DNA from: Thermoflexales bacterium
GTDB lineage: Bacteria > Chloroflexota > Anaerolineae > Fen-1058
DNA: 14,374 nucleotides
Assembly: GCA_017999195.1 (NCBI GenBank)
Contig: JAGOBP010000034.1
Location: 1 to 14,374, forward strand
Direction of reading: 5' to 3'
Shown here: positions 1 through 7,895 of the stretch, piece by piece
Numbering within the stretch: position 1 is the stretch's first letter
Layout: each line of letters opens with the position of its first letter
Made by a program: the position numbers and the translations under genes
Notes under the pieces: generated by a model
The model's database searches: none
The model's input: the letters and a program-made list of their open reading frames with translations, nothing else
Told to the model about the DNA's origin: nothing

Positions 1-3000
1 GATGACAAACTGCCCGATCCCTTGACGGCGATTCCGCCCATCGACAGCAAGGGCCAGAACTCGTTCAGCGATACTACGTGCGAAGACGACGATCCTGATG
101 CCACCGATCAGCAGAACCCTAATCCGCAACTCGAAGACCCGGCCAACAACGGCGGTTTATTGCCGGGTATGTTGACCCAGAAGCCCAAGCCCAACAGCCC
201 GCTGGTCGATGCCATCGCGCCTGCGGCCTATCCCACGGATGATCCCGATGTGGGCAATCAAGATGTGCGCGGCCAGCCGCGTCCCATGAACGGCGATGGT
301 ATCGGCCTGGCCTTTTTCGATATCGGCCCGTATGAATTGGATGATGCTTCGCCCGATTTCAGTTCTTTACCGGCGGCTCCCGGCCCGATTAATCTCGGCA
401 CCTTTCAGGTGGGCAACACTTACACCAAGACCGATGCGCTGGCCGTCTTCAATGGCGGCGCGGCTGATCTGACCTTGAGCAATATCGCGATTGGCGGCGC
501 AAACGCTGGTGATTTCAAGATCAGCGGCCTCGCGACGACCTACGCTTATTTGGGTAGCGATCAAGCCGCCATCAGTTGCACGCCCGGCGCGAATGGCTTG
601 CGCACGGCGACCCTATCGTTCAACACCAACGATCCCGATAAGCCCAGTGTGAGTTTTACGCTGCAATGCACGGGGCAAACGCCGGTCGCGGCGGGTTTTG
701 GCTCGACGCCTAATTTGCCCGGCCCCATCCAGACGACGACGGTTGTCGGCACGTCCAAGGCCTTCTCGTTGACGGTGAAAGAAACGGGCAACGCGCAACT
801 GGTGCTCAGCGGCGTTTCGCTGGTCAGCACGCCACCCAGCGCGATTGCGCTGCAAACGCTCTTTCCAATCGCCATCAACAACGGCGGCGCGGCCCAGCAA
901 ATCGGCCTGAATTGCGCGGGCAGTTCAATCGGCTTGGCCACCGGCACGTTGAATTTTGCCACTAACGATCCCGCTCATCCCACCGTCTCATTCAACGTCA
1001 ACTGCACCACGGTTAAAGCTCAGGCCGCGTTCTTCCCCATGCACAACAGCAACACCGCCGGGCTGGGTTCAGTGGCCGGACCGTATGGCCTTGCGACAAG
1101 TCCCGATGGCAAGCACGTGTATGTGGCCGATGCGGGCGATAGCGCCGTTGTGGCGTACTCGGTTGATCCTGATTACACCCTCACGCTGATCAACTCCTAT
1201 CCCAGCAGCGCGCTCGTCACGCACGATCAGTTTGGCACGCCCTATCAAGTCTTGGTCAGTCCCGATGGGCAGAACGTGTACGTCACAGGCAATATCGGCG
1301 ATTCGATCGTCCGGTATCAGCGCAACAGTGACACCGGCGCGCTAACGCACGCGGATACCATCAAGAACGGCGACACGTACGGTTGCCTATTCCCGCCCTG
1401 CGGGAGCAGCATTTCGGGCCTTAACGGTGCCTACGGCATGGCCCTTAGCCCGGACGGTCAGTATATGTATGTCAGCAGCACCACCGCCGATGCGGTGACG
1501 GTGCTGGGCCGCGATCCGGCTACCGGCTCATTGTCGGGCATCTTCGGCCCCAGCGTCCGGCAAGAGTACACTAATTCCAACCTGAACGGCGCTTACGGTT
1601 TGGCGACCAGCCCAGATGGCAAGAATGTGTACGTGACAGGTTACACGTCCGATTCGCTGCTCACCCTCAAGCGGGATGCCAGCACGGGCTTACTCAGTTT
1701 GTCGCAAGTATTGACGCCCACGGCGGCGGCCGGTCTCGCGGGAGTCTTCCGCGTGATTGTCAGCCCGGACGGCAACTTTGTGTACACCGCCGCGTATGAC
1801 AGCGATGCCACATGCGCGTTTAAGCGCGGCGCAGTCGATGGGACCTTGACGTTCTTGCAATGCAGGATCGGGGCGTTGTATCACGACGCGGCCAGCGATC
1901 TGGCGTTGACGCCGGACGGCAAGTATCTGGTCGTATCGGGCTACCTCTCTGATAGTGTCACCGTCTATGCACGCGATCCACAGACGGGGCTGTTAACTTA
2001 CCACGATGCCATCGTGCGGAACACCCTGCCGTGGCTCGATGGCGCGCGCGGGGTCGTGGTGCATCCGACGGGCAAAGCGGTGTATGCCACGGGCTTCATC
2101 GATGATGCCGTCGTAGCGTTGTTGGTTGGCAATCCGCAGCCGGTGATCTCGTCCCTGTCGCCGGCGTCGCGTATCGTAAATTCGGACGCATTCTCGCTGA
2201 CCGTAAACGGTTCAGACTTCACGGTCAGTTCGACCGTGCGCTACAACGGCGCAAATCGCCCCACGGTCTTTGTGAATGAGACCCAGCTCATCGCCAGTCT
2301 CACCGCTGCCGATGTGTCCGCGGTAGGCAGCGTCTTGATCTCGGTGAATACGCCCACGCCCGGCGGCGGCAATAGCGAGTTCAAATCGTTCGTCGTGCAG
2401 GCGGCGGGCGCGCTCCCGCTCCCATCGATCAGCCAGATCAACCTACCCGGCGCATTGGCGGGCAGCGGGCCGATCACGGTGGAAGTGCAGGGCGATAACT
2501 TCGCGGCGAATACTGTCGTGTTGTTCAACGGCGCAGCGCGCACGACGACCTTTGTGAGTAGTCAAATCTTGCGCGCGCAACTGCTGGCCGCCGATGTGGC
2601 GCAGCCTGGCCTGGGCGCGATCACGGTGCAGAACACCACGCTCGTCAACGGGCCAAACCAACCAGAAGCGACCTCGCAATCGGGGCCGATTGCGATCGAG
2701 GTGGAATATCCGCACTACAATCCGCTGCCGGGCATCACGCAAATCAGCCCGTCGTCGGGGCGCGCGCTGGACCTGGTGCCCGTGTCGCAAATTCTCGTCA
2801 CCGTCACCGGCAACAACTTCCTGCCGGAATCCAAAGTGCTGTGGAATGACGCCGAGATTTCGACGCAGTATGTGAATGCGACCACGCTGCGGTTTTACCT
2901 TAGCCCCGGCGACCTCGTCGAAGTCGGTTCGGCCAGCGTGAAGGTGATCAATCCCGCGCCGGGCGGCGGCGCAAGCAATGTGAAAGGCTTTACGATTTTG

Positions 3001-3048
3001 GAGCCCCTGATTCCCTATCGGTTGTACGTGCCTTTGGCGCGGCGCTAA
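1..3048 (+). CDS. Large extracellular multidomain protein (anchor-Q end, anchor-D-like domains, 7-bladed propeller, 3 IPT/TIG), 5' partial
   Basis: The reading frame is open from base 1, so the true start lies upstream; a TTG at 22 is only an internal codon. About 1015 residues are visible. Bases 150-345 encode the end of a choice-of-anchor Q/parallel beta-helix region (NNGG…SPLVDA…DVRGQPRP…DIGPYELD). Bases 350-1015 encode two anchor-D/ASH-like beta domains with the pattern F…TNDP.KP.VSF…C. Bases 1070-2130 encode seven blades, each with a (S/T/H)P(D/T)G motif followed by VYV-like strands and a DS.V turn, as in the lactonase/YVTN propeller group. Bases 2140-3000 encode three IPT/TIG domains (ISSLSP…, ISQINLPG…, ITQISPSSG…). 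The protein ends in YRLYVPLARR. No catalytic residues were recognised, so a surface or adhesive role is inferred; an enzymatic role for the propeller cannot be excluded. The gene converges on the next large gene. Confidence 0.85.
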   Translation, partial: DDKLPDPLTAIPPIDSKGQNSFSDTTCEDDDPDATDQQNPNPQLEDPANNGGLLPGMLTQKPKPNSPLVDAIAPAAYPTDDPDVGNQDVRGQPRPMNGDGIGLAFFDIGPYELDDASPDFSSLPAAPGPINLGTFQVGNTYTKTDALAVFNGGAADLTLSNIAIGGANAGDFKISGLATTYAYLGSDQAAISCTPGANGLRTATLSFNTNDPDKPSVSFTLQCTGQTPVAAGFGSTPNLPGPIQTTTVVGTSKAFSLTVKETGNAQLVLSGVSLVSTPPSAIALQTLFPIAINNGGAAQQIGLNCAGSSIGLATGTLNFATNDPAHPTVSFNVNCTTVKAQAAFFPMHNSNTAGLGSVAGPYGLATSPDGKHVYVADAGDSAVVAYSVDPDYTLTLINSYPSSALVTHDQFGTPYQVLVSPDGQNVYVTGNIGDSIVRYQRNSDTGALTHADTIKNGDTYGCLFPPCGSSISGLNGAYGMALSPDGQYMYVSSTTADAVTVLGRDPATGSLSGIFGPSVRQEYTNSNLNGAYGLATSPDGKNVYVTGYTSDSLLTLKRDASTGLLSLSQVLTPTAAAGLAGVFRVIVSPDGNFVYTAAYDSDATCAFKRGAVDGTLTFLQCRIGALYHDAASDLALTPDGKYLVVSGYLSDSVTVYARDPQTGLLTYHDAIVRNTLPWLDGARGVVVHPTGKAVYATGFIDDAVVALLVGNPQPVISSLSPASRIVNSDAFSLTVNGSDFTVSSTVRYNGANRPTVFVNETQLIASLTAADVSAVGSVLISVNTPTPGGGNSEFKSFVVQAAGALPLPSISQINLPGALAGSGPITVEVQGDNFAANTVVLFNGAARTTTFVSSQILRAQLLAADVAQPGLGAITVQNTTLVNGPNQPEATSQSGPIAIEVEYPHYNPLPGITQISPSSGRALDLVPVSQILVTVTGNNFLPESKVLWNDAEISTQYVNATTLRFYLSPGDLVEVGSASVKVINPAPGGGASNVKGFTILEPLIPYRLYVPLARR

Positions 3049-3070
3049 ACCAGCCGTCCCCCCAAAAACA

Positions 3071-3105
3071 CCACGCCGTCGATCGAGTCTCGATCGGCGG
3101 CGTGG
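3071..3105. terminator. Bidirectional intrinsic terminator between convergent genes
   Basis: The arms CCACGCCGTCGATCG (3071-3085) and CGATCGGCGGCGTGG (3091-3105) pair over 15 bp with one T-G wobble, around a 5-nt loop (AGTCT). On the + strand it is followed by TTCGTTTC. On the - strand it is followed by TGTTTTTGG, a better T-tract. It sits 22 bp after the stop of the + gene and 24 bp past the stop of the - gene, so it can serve both. Confidence 0.82.
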
Positions 3106-3129
3106 TTCGTTTCAGATCACGTTAGGCCG

Positions 3130-6100
3130 TTAAGGCAGGAACAACACAATCGGCAGGAACACCCCGTACCAAACAGCGGTCGTCAAAGTCGCGTCCGCCG
3201 TGATCGCGTTATTGCCCTGGCTCTTCACGGTAAGTGTGGCCGTGTCGCTGGTGCCGGCGGGTGTCCCGGCCGGAATCGTCACGGCTACTTCCAAGATGCT
3301 GCTGGCGCCCGCGGCCAACGGCCCAACCGCTAACGGTGCAGTCGTGCCGAAGGCATTCCCGGTGATGGTCACCGCGAACGTATCAGCCGCATTGCCGGTG
3401 TTTGTCACACTTAAAGTGTAAGTCACTACCGCGCCCGGCAGACCCGATTGACCTAGCGTGCCCGGCGTCACGGCCACTCCGCGCAAGGTGTTGGCCGTCG
3501 TCGTCAATGTCGAGTTGGCGAACTTACTCGGATCGCCCTGACTGGTGATCTTGACGTTGGCCGCGTCAACTGCGCCACCCGCCGCGCCCACCGGAATCGT
3601 CACAACGACATTCAGCGTGGTGTTTGCCCCGGCCGCCAACGGCCCGATCGAGGCAGGGGCATTGGTGACAAAGGCATTCCCGCTGATGGTCACCGTGTAG
3701 GTGTCACTGGCATTGCCGGTGTTTGTCACACTTAAGGTGTAAGTCACTACCGCGCCCGGCAGACCCGATTGACCCACCGCACCCGGCGTCATGGCTACTC
3801 CGCGCACAGAGTTGGCCGTTGTCGTCAACGTCGAGTTGACGAACTTGCTCGGATCGCCGCGACTGGTGATCTTGACATTGGCCGCATCACTCGCGCCGCC
3901 TGCCGCGCCCGCCGGAATCGTAACGACGACATTTAGTGTCGTATTCGCACCGGCTGCCAACGGCCCGATCGAAGCCGGGGCATTGGTGACAAAGGCATTG
4001 CCGCTGAGGGTTACCGTAAACGTATCACTGGCTTCGCCCGTGTTGGTCACACTCAAGGTGTAAGTCACGATAGCGCCCGGCAGACCCGATTGACCCACCG
4101 TGCCCGGCGTCACGGTCACTCCGCGCACGGTGTTGGCCGTCGTCGTCAGCGCGGCTGTGGCAAACTTGCTCGGATCAGCCTGGCTGGTCACTTTCACGTT
4201 GACGGTGTCGCTCGCGCCGCCTGCCGCGCCCGCCGGAATCGTCACGACGACGTTCAGCGTGGTGCTGGCGCCTGCGCCCAGCGGCCCCACGGTTGCCGGG
4301 GCGGTGGTGGTGAAAGCGTTGCCACTGAGGGTCACCGTAAACGAATCGCTGGCGGTGCCGGTGTTGGTCACATTCAACGTGTACGTTACGCTGGTGCCCG
4401 CCAAACCCGATTGCCCCGCCGTGCTGGGCGAGACGCTCACGCCATAAGTCGGCCCGCCACTGGTGAGGGTTGTCGCGAATTGCGCAGTGTTGTTCGCGGG
4501 CGTGCTGTCGCTGAGGCTGGAGGTTACCAGCGCCGTGTTGGTGATGACGCCTGTCGTCAACGGTGCCGTCGTTGTGATCAAAATACTGGGCGCAGCGCCG
4601 ACCGATAAAGCACTGCGGATACAGGTCACTATGCCGCTGGCGTGCGAACACGTCCAGCCGCTGCCACTCGCGCCGACATAGGTCGATCCGGCGGGCAGGG
4701 CGTCAGTGACTGTGATCGGCCCGGCATAGCCGGTGAGCAAGGTTAGGCTCCAACCACCGAGACGGCCCGTGTCTATCCCCGCGTCGTCTCGCACATAGAG
4801 ATTCCAGGTTCCGGTCGGATCAGTATTATTAAACAGGGCCAAATTTGGTGTGTACGGTCCGGTCGGGGCTGGCGCTGGAAATACATCCGTATTCGCGTCA
4901 GAGCAATCGGTCGGTTTGTAGGTGCCGGATACCGGGGTGGCTACAGTTGGGCAGCCAATCGTACTTGCGGCAGAGTCGTCGAACGTGAAGTTAAGGCTCG
5001 AGATGTTCGTATCGCCGATCACATCGGACATCAACCAGCTCTTGGCGCCGCTTGGGCTGACCAAAATGATATCAACATCGCTCGGATAGGTGTGCGTGAT
5101 GCCCAGCAGGCGAGCGGTCACTTTTTGAATCATGCCCCCGCCAGCCACGACGATCGGTGACGGATACAGTGACGCGGCCGCGTTGTCGGTGATGGTGAAC
5201 GCTGTGGCATTGGTCAAAGTCTGTGTCGACTGACCAATGGACACTGGGCCATTATTCGTTACAGTGAGCGTGTAGACTAATGTCGCGCCAGGGGCCGCCG
5301 ATGCCGGGCCGGTTTTGGTCACAGCGAGATCGGTTTGTGGCACGATCGTGGTGGTGGCGGTGGCGATGTTGTTCGCTGCCGCCGGATCGTATGCATTCGC
5401 GCCCACGGTTGCTGTGTTGGTAATCGTCCCAAGTGAAATCGGGGCCGTGCCATTGAGGTTGATGCTGGCTGATGCGCCGATGCCCAGCCCTGTGCGCGTG
5501 CAAACGACTGTGGTCGTGCCTGAGCACGACCAGCCCGTGCCGGTTGCCGTGCCAAGCGTGTAGCCACTGGGCAGTGCGTCCGTCAGGGTCACGGTCGTGG
5601 TGATGGCATCGGGGCCGTTGTTGGTGACGGTAAGCGTGTAAGCCAGTGAGCCACTCGGCCCAACTTGCGAAGCCGACGCGGTTTTGATCAAACTCACATC
5701 GGCTTGCGGCAAAGCCGTCAGCGCCAGGTCTTGGGTGGTTGTGATGCCCGTCGTGATGCTCACCCCGGCGACCAGACTCGAATTGTATCCACCCGCCGAG
5801 GCTGTTACGGTATACGTCCCGATCGGGAGGCTGAGAATCTGATAGCGGCCGCTGGCATCACTCGCCGCTGGATATGATCCACCGGATGAACTGATCGCGG
5901 TGACGGCCGCGCTCGCAATCGGATTGTTAGTGGCGGCGTTGCGCACCGTGCCCGATAGATTGCCCGTCGAGCCGAGCGTGCACTCGGAAAACTTGAACGA
6001 GCCGATGCGCGTCTGCCAGGCCGAAGACGCCGTGGCTCCGTGATACTCCTGCGTATACCAGAAGGTGCAGCCATCAGCCGGGTCTACGCCCATCATCGAG

Positions 6101-7755
6101 TAGTCACCCCAGCGAGCGGCGGTGTGCGTCTGTGAGCCGAGGCTGGTGACCAGGGTGATTTCGGTTTGCGGCAGGGTATTCAACGAGTCGCTCACCACTC
6201 GCCCGGCATAGCGGATGGTGGACGACACGGTGCTGCTGGACGCACTGTAGCCCAGGGCGATGTTGCCGGATACATCCATTGCGATACTGCCCATCCAGCG
6301 ATATTGCCCATCGGCGGGCGCGTAGGTGCCTTGCTGATAAATCGACCACGAGCCGTCCGCCGGATTACGACGCGCTTCGTACCAACGTACGCCCACACGA
6401 TCGGTGCCGTCCGCCCAGACCGTGTGGTTAAGCATAACGGACTGGGTGCTGCCCACTGTACGGAAAGCCGCGCGATACATCAGGCGGTCACCGATGACGT
6501 CCAGTTTCTGGGTGGTGCCCGGTTGGGGGATACAGGTGCGCGTCCCGGTCGCGGTGCAAGGCGGTAGATTGAAGGAGGCGACCGTGACGGTGTAGTTGGG
6601 CTGCCCGCTAATGCCAAAGGTTGAAGCGGCCGGAATGGTCCAGTTGGGCCTGAGCTCCCAGACCCGCAGCGCATCCGCGCCCATGCCCGCCGTGTTGTCG
6701 TCCACTTCAAAGAATAGACCGGGTGTGCCGGTCGGTGGGGGTGTCCCATCCAGATCGGCGGGCAACATGCCACCGAAGTTCGAGTTGACGCTGTATAGAT
6801 CGAAATAGACTGCCTGGGCGGTGGGGTCGCCCGCCAGAATCTTGGCGCGGTCATAGGCCGCAGCAGCCTGCCCCAGCCACGCTGTGCCAGAAGCATTGAA
6901 CTGATGGACCGTCATATAGTAAGCATTGTAGGTCGCATCCGGCCACACGCCAAAGTGGGGATAGTCGTTCAGGTAGGTGGTTGCGTTGCGGTACGGGAAA
7001 TCATAGACATTCCAGGCACCGGTGGGGTTGGCCGTCTGCGAAACCGCGATGCACTGGTGGAACGGACCGGAATACGACGCGCCCAGCGCGAACTGGCTAA
7101 TCATCCAGCGCCCGGCTTGCTCGTCAAATAGCGTAATGGGATCGCCGTGGTTGCGCAGCGCGCATTCGCTGCCAGGCAGGGCGGCGGCCCAGAGCGCATT
7201 GCCCTGAGTGGTCGAAATGACCACGCTGGGGGCGGCCGGATTGGTCACATCCCAGACTTTGTAGGTAACGTTGACCCACTGGAAGTAGTAGCGCTTTCCA
7301 GAAGACGAGTCATAGCCGATGTCTCCCTGAGTGTCGGGGGGCAGGAAGCCGCCCGCTTCGGTGATGCCCATGCCGGCAAAGTTGGCAATCGGGCTGCCTA
7401 GGCTATCGAGTGCGCCGGGCTTGGTTTGCAGCCTACTGTCGATCTGATATGACGCCGGTCCGTTCTGCTGATACTTGGGGAGAACCGCGGCATCATCGTC
7501 GGAAGGCCGAGGACTGCGGGGCACGTCGGGAACATCAGCCAGCGACTTAATCGTGCCAAACGCCTCGGCCGAGACCACTTCTACACCATAAGGTTTGGCT
7601 TCAGGAATAACCCCCGTTGCCTTGCCCCCCGGACCATCGGGGGCTGTCAGCCGACGCGACGGTAGCGGCCCGGACTGCGCCGAAGCGAACACGGCGACAA
7701 CTAGAGCGATGAACGAGCCAAGAACCAGACCCCGCCACAACTTTTGCTTGTGCAT
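3130..7755 (-). CDS. Secreted modular protein with propeller-like, CarboxypepD_reg, DUF11, P-domain and NEW3-like repeats
   Basis: The protein has 1541 residues. The ATG at 7755 is chosen because AGAGGAAGG lies 2 nt upstream, a strong promoter lies at 7788-7816, and the first residues form a signal peptide (MHKQK, hydrophobic stretch, ASA cleavage after about residue 26). The longer TTG start at 7809 falls inside the promoter spacer. Residues 80-595 form a propeller-like region (FLPPDTQGDIGY…YFQWVNVTYKVWD…WGDYSMMGVDP) common in bacterial surface proteins. Residues about 598-685 resemble a carboxypeptidase regulatory-like domain, and 685-805 a DUF11 domain. Residues 807-1095 are a second DUF11 interrupted at about 839-1010 by a P/Homo B-like beta domain (YPSDVDIILVSPSG…DPTGTWNLYVRDDAG). 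Residues about 1102-1528 are four 107-residue NEW3-like repeats. It ends in VFLPIVLFLP. No protease or glycosidase catalytic set was recognised. A cell-surface or exported structural/binding role is inferred. It is transcribed alone. Confidence 0.85.
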   Translation of the reverse strand: MHKQKLWRGLVLGSFIALVVAVFASAQSGPLPSRRLTAPDGPGGKATGVIPEAKPYGVEVVSAEAFGTIKSLADVPDVPRSPRPSDDDAAVLPKYQQNGPASYQIDSRLQTKPGALDSLGSPIANFAGMGITEAGGFLPPDTQGDIGYDSSSGKRYYFQWVNVTYKVWDVTNPAAPSVVISTTQGNALWAAALPGSECALRNHGDPITLFDEQAGRWMISQFALGASYSGPFHQCIAVSQTANPTGAWNVYDFPYRNATTYLNDYPHFGVWPDATYNAYYMTVHQFNASGTAWLGQAAAAYDRAKILAGDPTAQAVYFDLYSVNSNFGGMLPADLDGTPPPTGTPGLFFEVDDNTAGMGADALRVWELRPNWTIPAASTFGISGQPNYTVTVASFNLPPCTATGTRTCIPQPGTTQKLDVIGDRLMYRAAFRTVGSTQSVMLNHTVWADGTDRVGVRWYEARRNPADGSWSIYQQGTYAPADGQYRWMGSIAMDVSGNIALGYSASSSTVSSTIRYAGRVVSDSLNTLPQTEITLVTSLGSQTHTAARWGDYSMMGVDPADGCTFWYTQEYHGATASSAWQTRIGSFKFSECTLGSTGNLSGTVRNAATNNPIASAAVTAISSSGGSYPAASDASGRYQILSLPIGTYTVTASAGGYNSSLVAGVSITTGITTTQDLALTALPQADVSLIKTASASQVGPSGSLAYTLTVTNNGPDAITTTVTLTDALPSGYTLGTATGTGWSCSGTTTVVCTRTGLGIGASASINLNGTAPISLGTITNTATVGANAYDPAAANNIATATTTIVPQTDLAVTKTGPASAAPGATLVYTLTVTNNGPVSIGQSTQTLTNATAFTITDNAAASLYPSPIVVAGGGMIQKVTARLLGITHTYPSDVDIILVSPSGAKSWLMSDVIGDTNISSLNFTFDDSAASTIGCPTVATPVSGTYKPTDCSDANTDVFPAPAPTGPYTPNLALFNNTDPTGTWNLYVRDDAGIDTGRLGGWSLTLLTGYAGPITVTDALPAGSTYVGASGSGWTCSHASGIVTCIRSALSVGAAPSILITTTAPLTTGVITNTALVTSSLSDSTPANNTAQFATTLTSGGPTYGVSVSPSTAGQSGLAGTSVTYTLNVTNTGTASDSFTVTLSGNAFTTTAPATVGPLGAGASTTLNVVVTIPAGAAGGASDTVNVKVTSQADPSKFATAALTTTANTVRGVTVTPGTVGQSGLPGAIVTYTLSVTNTGEASDTFTVTLSGNAFVTNAPASIGPLAAGANTTLNVVVTIPAGAAGGASDAANVKITSRGDPSKFVNSTLTTTANSVRGVAMTPGAVGQSGLPGAVVTYTLSVTNTGNASDTYTVTISGNAFVTNAPASIGPLAAGANTTLNVVVTIPVGAAGGAVDAANVKITSQGDPSKFANSTLTTTANTLRGVAVTPGTLGQSGLPGAVVTYTLSVTNTGNAADTFAVTITGNAFGTTAPLAVGPLAAGASSILEVAVTIPAGTPAGTSDTATLTVKSQGNNAITADATLTTAVWYGVFLPIVLFLP
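3172..4449 (-). repeat. Four tandem 321-bp coding repeats (107 residues each)
   Basis: The phrase GCGCCCGGCAGACCCGATTG or a close variant recurs at 3431, 3752, 4073 and 4394, an exact 321-bp period. Each unit encodes V.G…V.P…GQSGL.G..VTYTL.VTNTG.A.D.F.VT.(S/T)GNAF, then GPL.AGA…VTIP.G, typical of NEW3-type beta-sandwich repeats. The last unit, at the protein C terminus, is the most divergent. Confidence 0.88.
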
Positions 7756-7757
7756 AA

Positions 7758-7766
7758 CCTTCCTCT
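7758..7766 (-). promoter_or_regulatory. Ribosome binding site fixing the start at 7755
   Basis: The - strand reads AGAGGAAGG, TT, ATG. The GAGG core lies 6 nt from the ATG. This supports the ATG at 7755 over the in-frame TTG at 7809, which has no such site. Confidence 0.75.
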
Positions 7767-7787
7767 TTTTGATGGGATGTTGAAAGA

Positions 7788-7816
7788 AGTGTAGGCCGGT
7801 TTTGATCAAAGGTCAA
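7788..7816 (-). promoter_or_regulatory. Sigma70-type promoter of the 1541-residue secreted protein gene
   Basis: On the - strand, TTGACC (7811-7816) is followed by a 17-nt spacer and TACACT (7788-7793), giving a predicted start of transcription near 7780 and a leader of about 25 nt. The spacer contains the palindrome TTTGATCAAA (7801-7810), a possible operator. It lies between the terminator of the upstream operon and the gene, the only place a dedicated promoter could be. Confidence 0.7.
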
Positions 7817-7838
7817 CCAGCCAATCCAGGAACAAAAA

Positions 7839-7868
7839 GAGCCGCCGAACGATCTCGTTCGGCGGCTC
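7839..7868 (-). terminator. Intrinsic terminator after the pdh operon
   Basis: The arms GAGCCGCCGAACG (7839-7851) and CGTTCGGCGGCTC (7856-7868) form a perfect 13-bp stem with a 4-nt loop. On the - strand the stem runs into CTTTTTGTTCC. It lies 28 bp past the stop of the E2 gene. Confidence 0.85.
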
Positions 7869-7895
7869 TCCAACTTCCAACTTCCCGCGCAGCGT

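Noticed and set aside
3172..4449. Mobile element or assembly duplication as cause of the 321-bp repeats
   Set aside because: The units have diverged at many silent sites and keep the frame and a known beta-sandwich pattern, so they are true protein repeats.
4090..4608. Open frames on the + strand opposite the tandem repeats
   Set aside because: They recur with the 321-bp repeat period and have no independent coding signal; they are shadows of the repeats.
7756..7809. TTG at 7809 as start of the large secreted protein
   Set aside because: It lies inside the -35/-10 spacer, lacks a ribosome binding site, and would bury the signal peptide behind 18 charged and polar residues.
7801..7810. FNR/CRP-type site at TTTGATCAAA
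   Set aside because: The FNR consensus needs four bases between TTGAT and ATCAA. Here the halves are fused, so only an unspecified palindrome is claimed.
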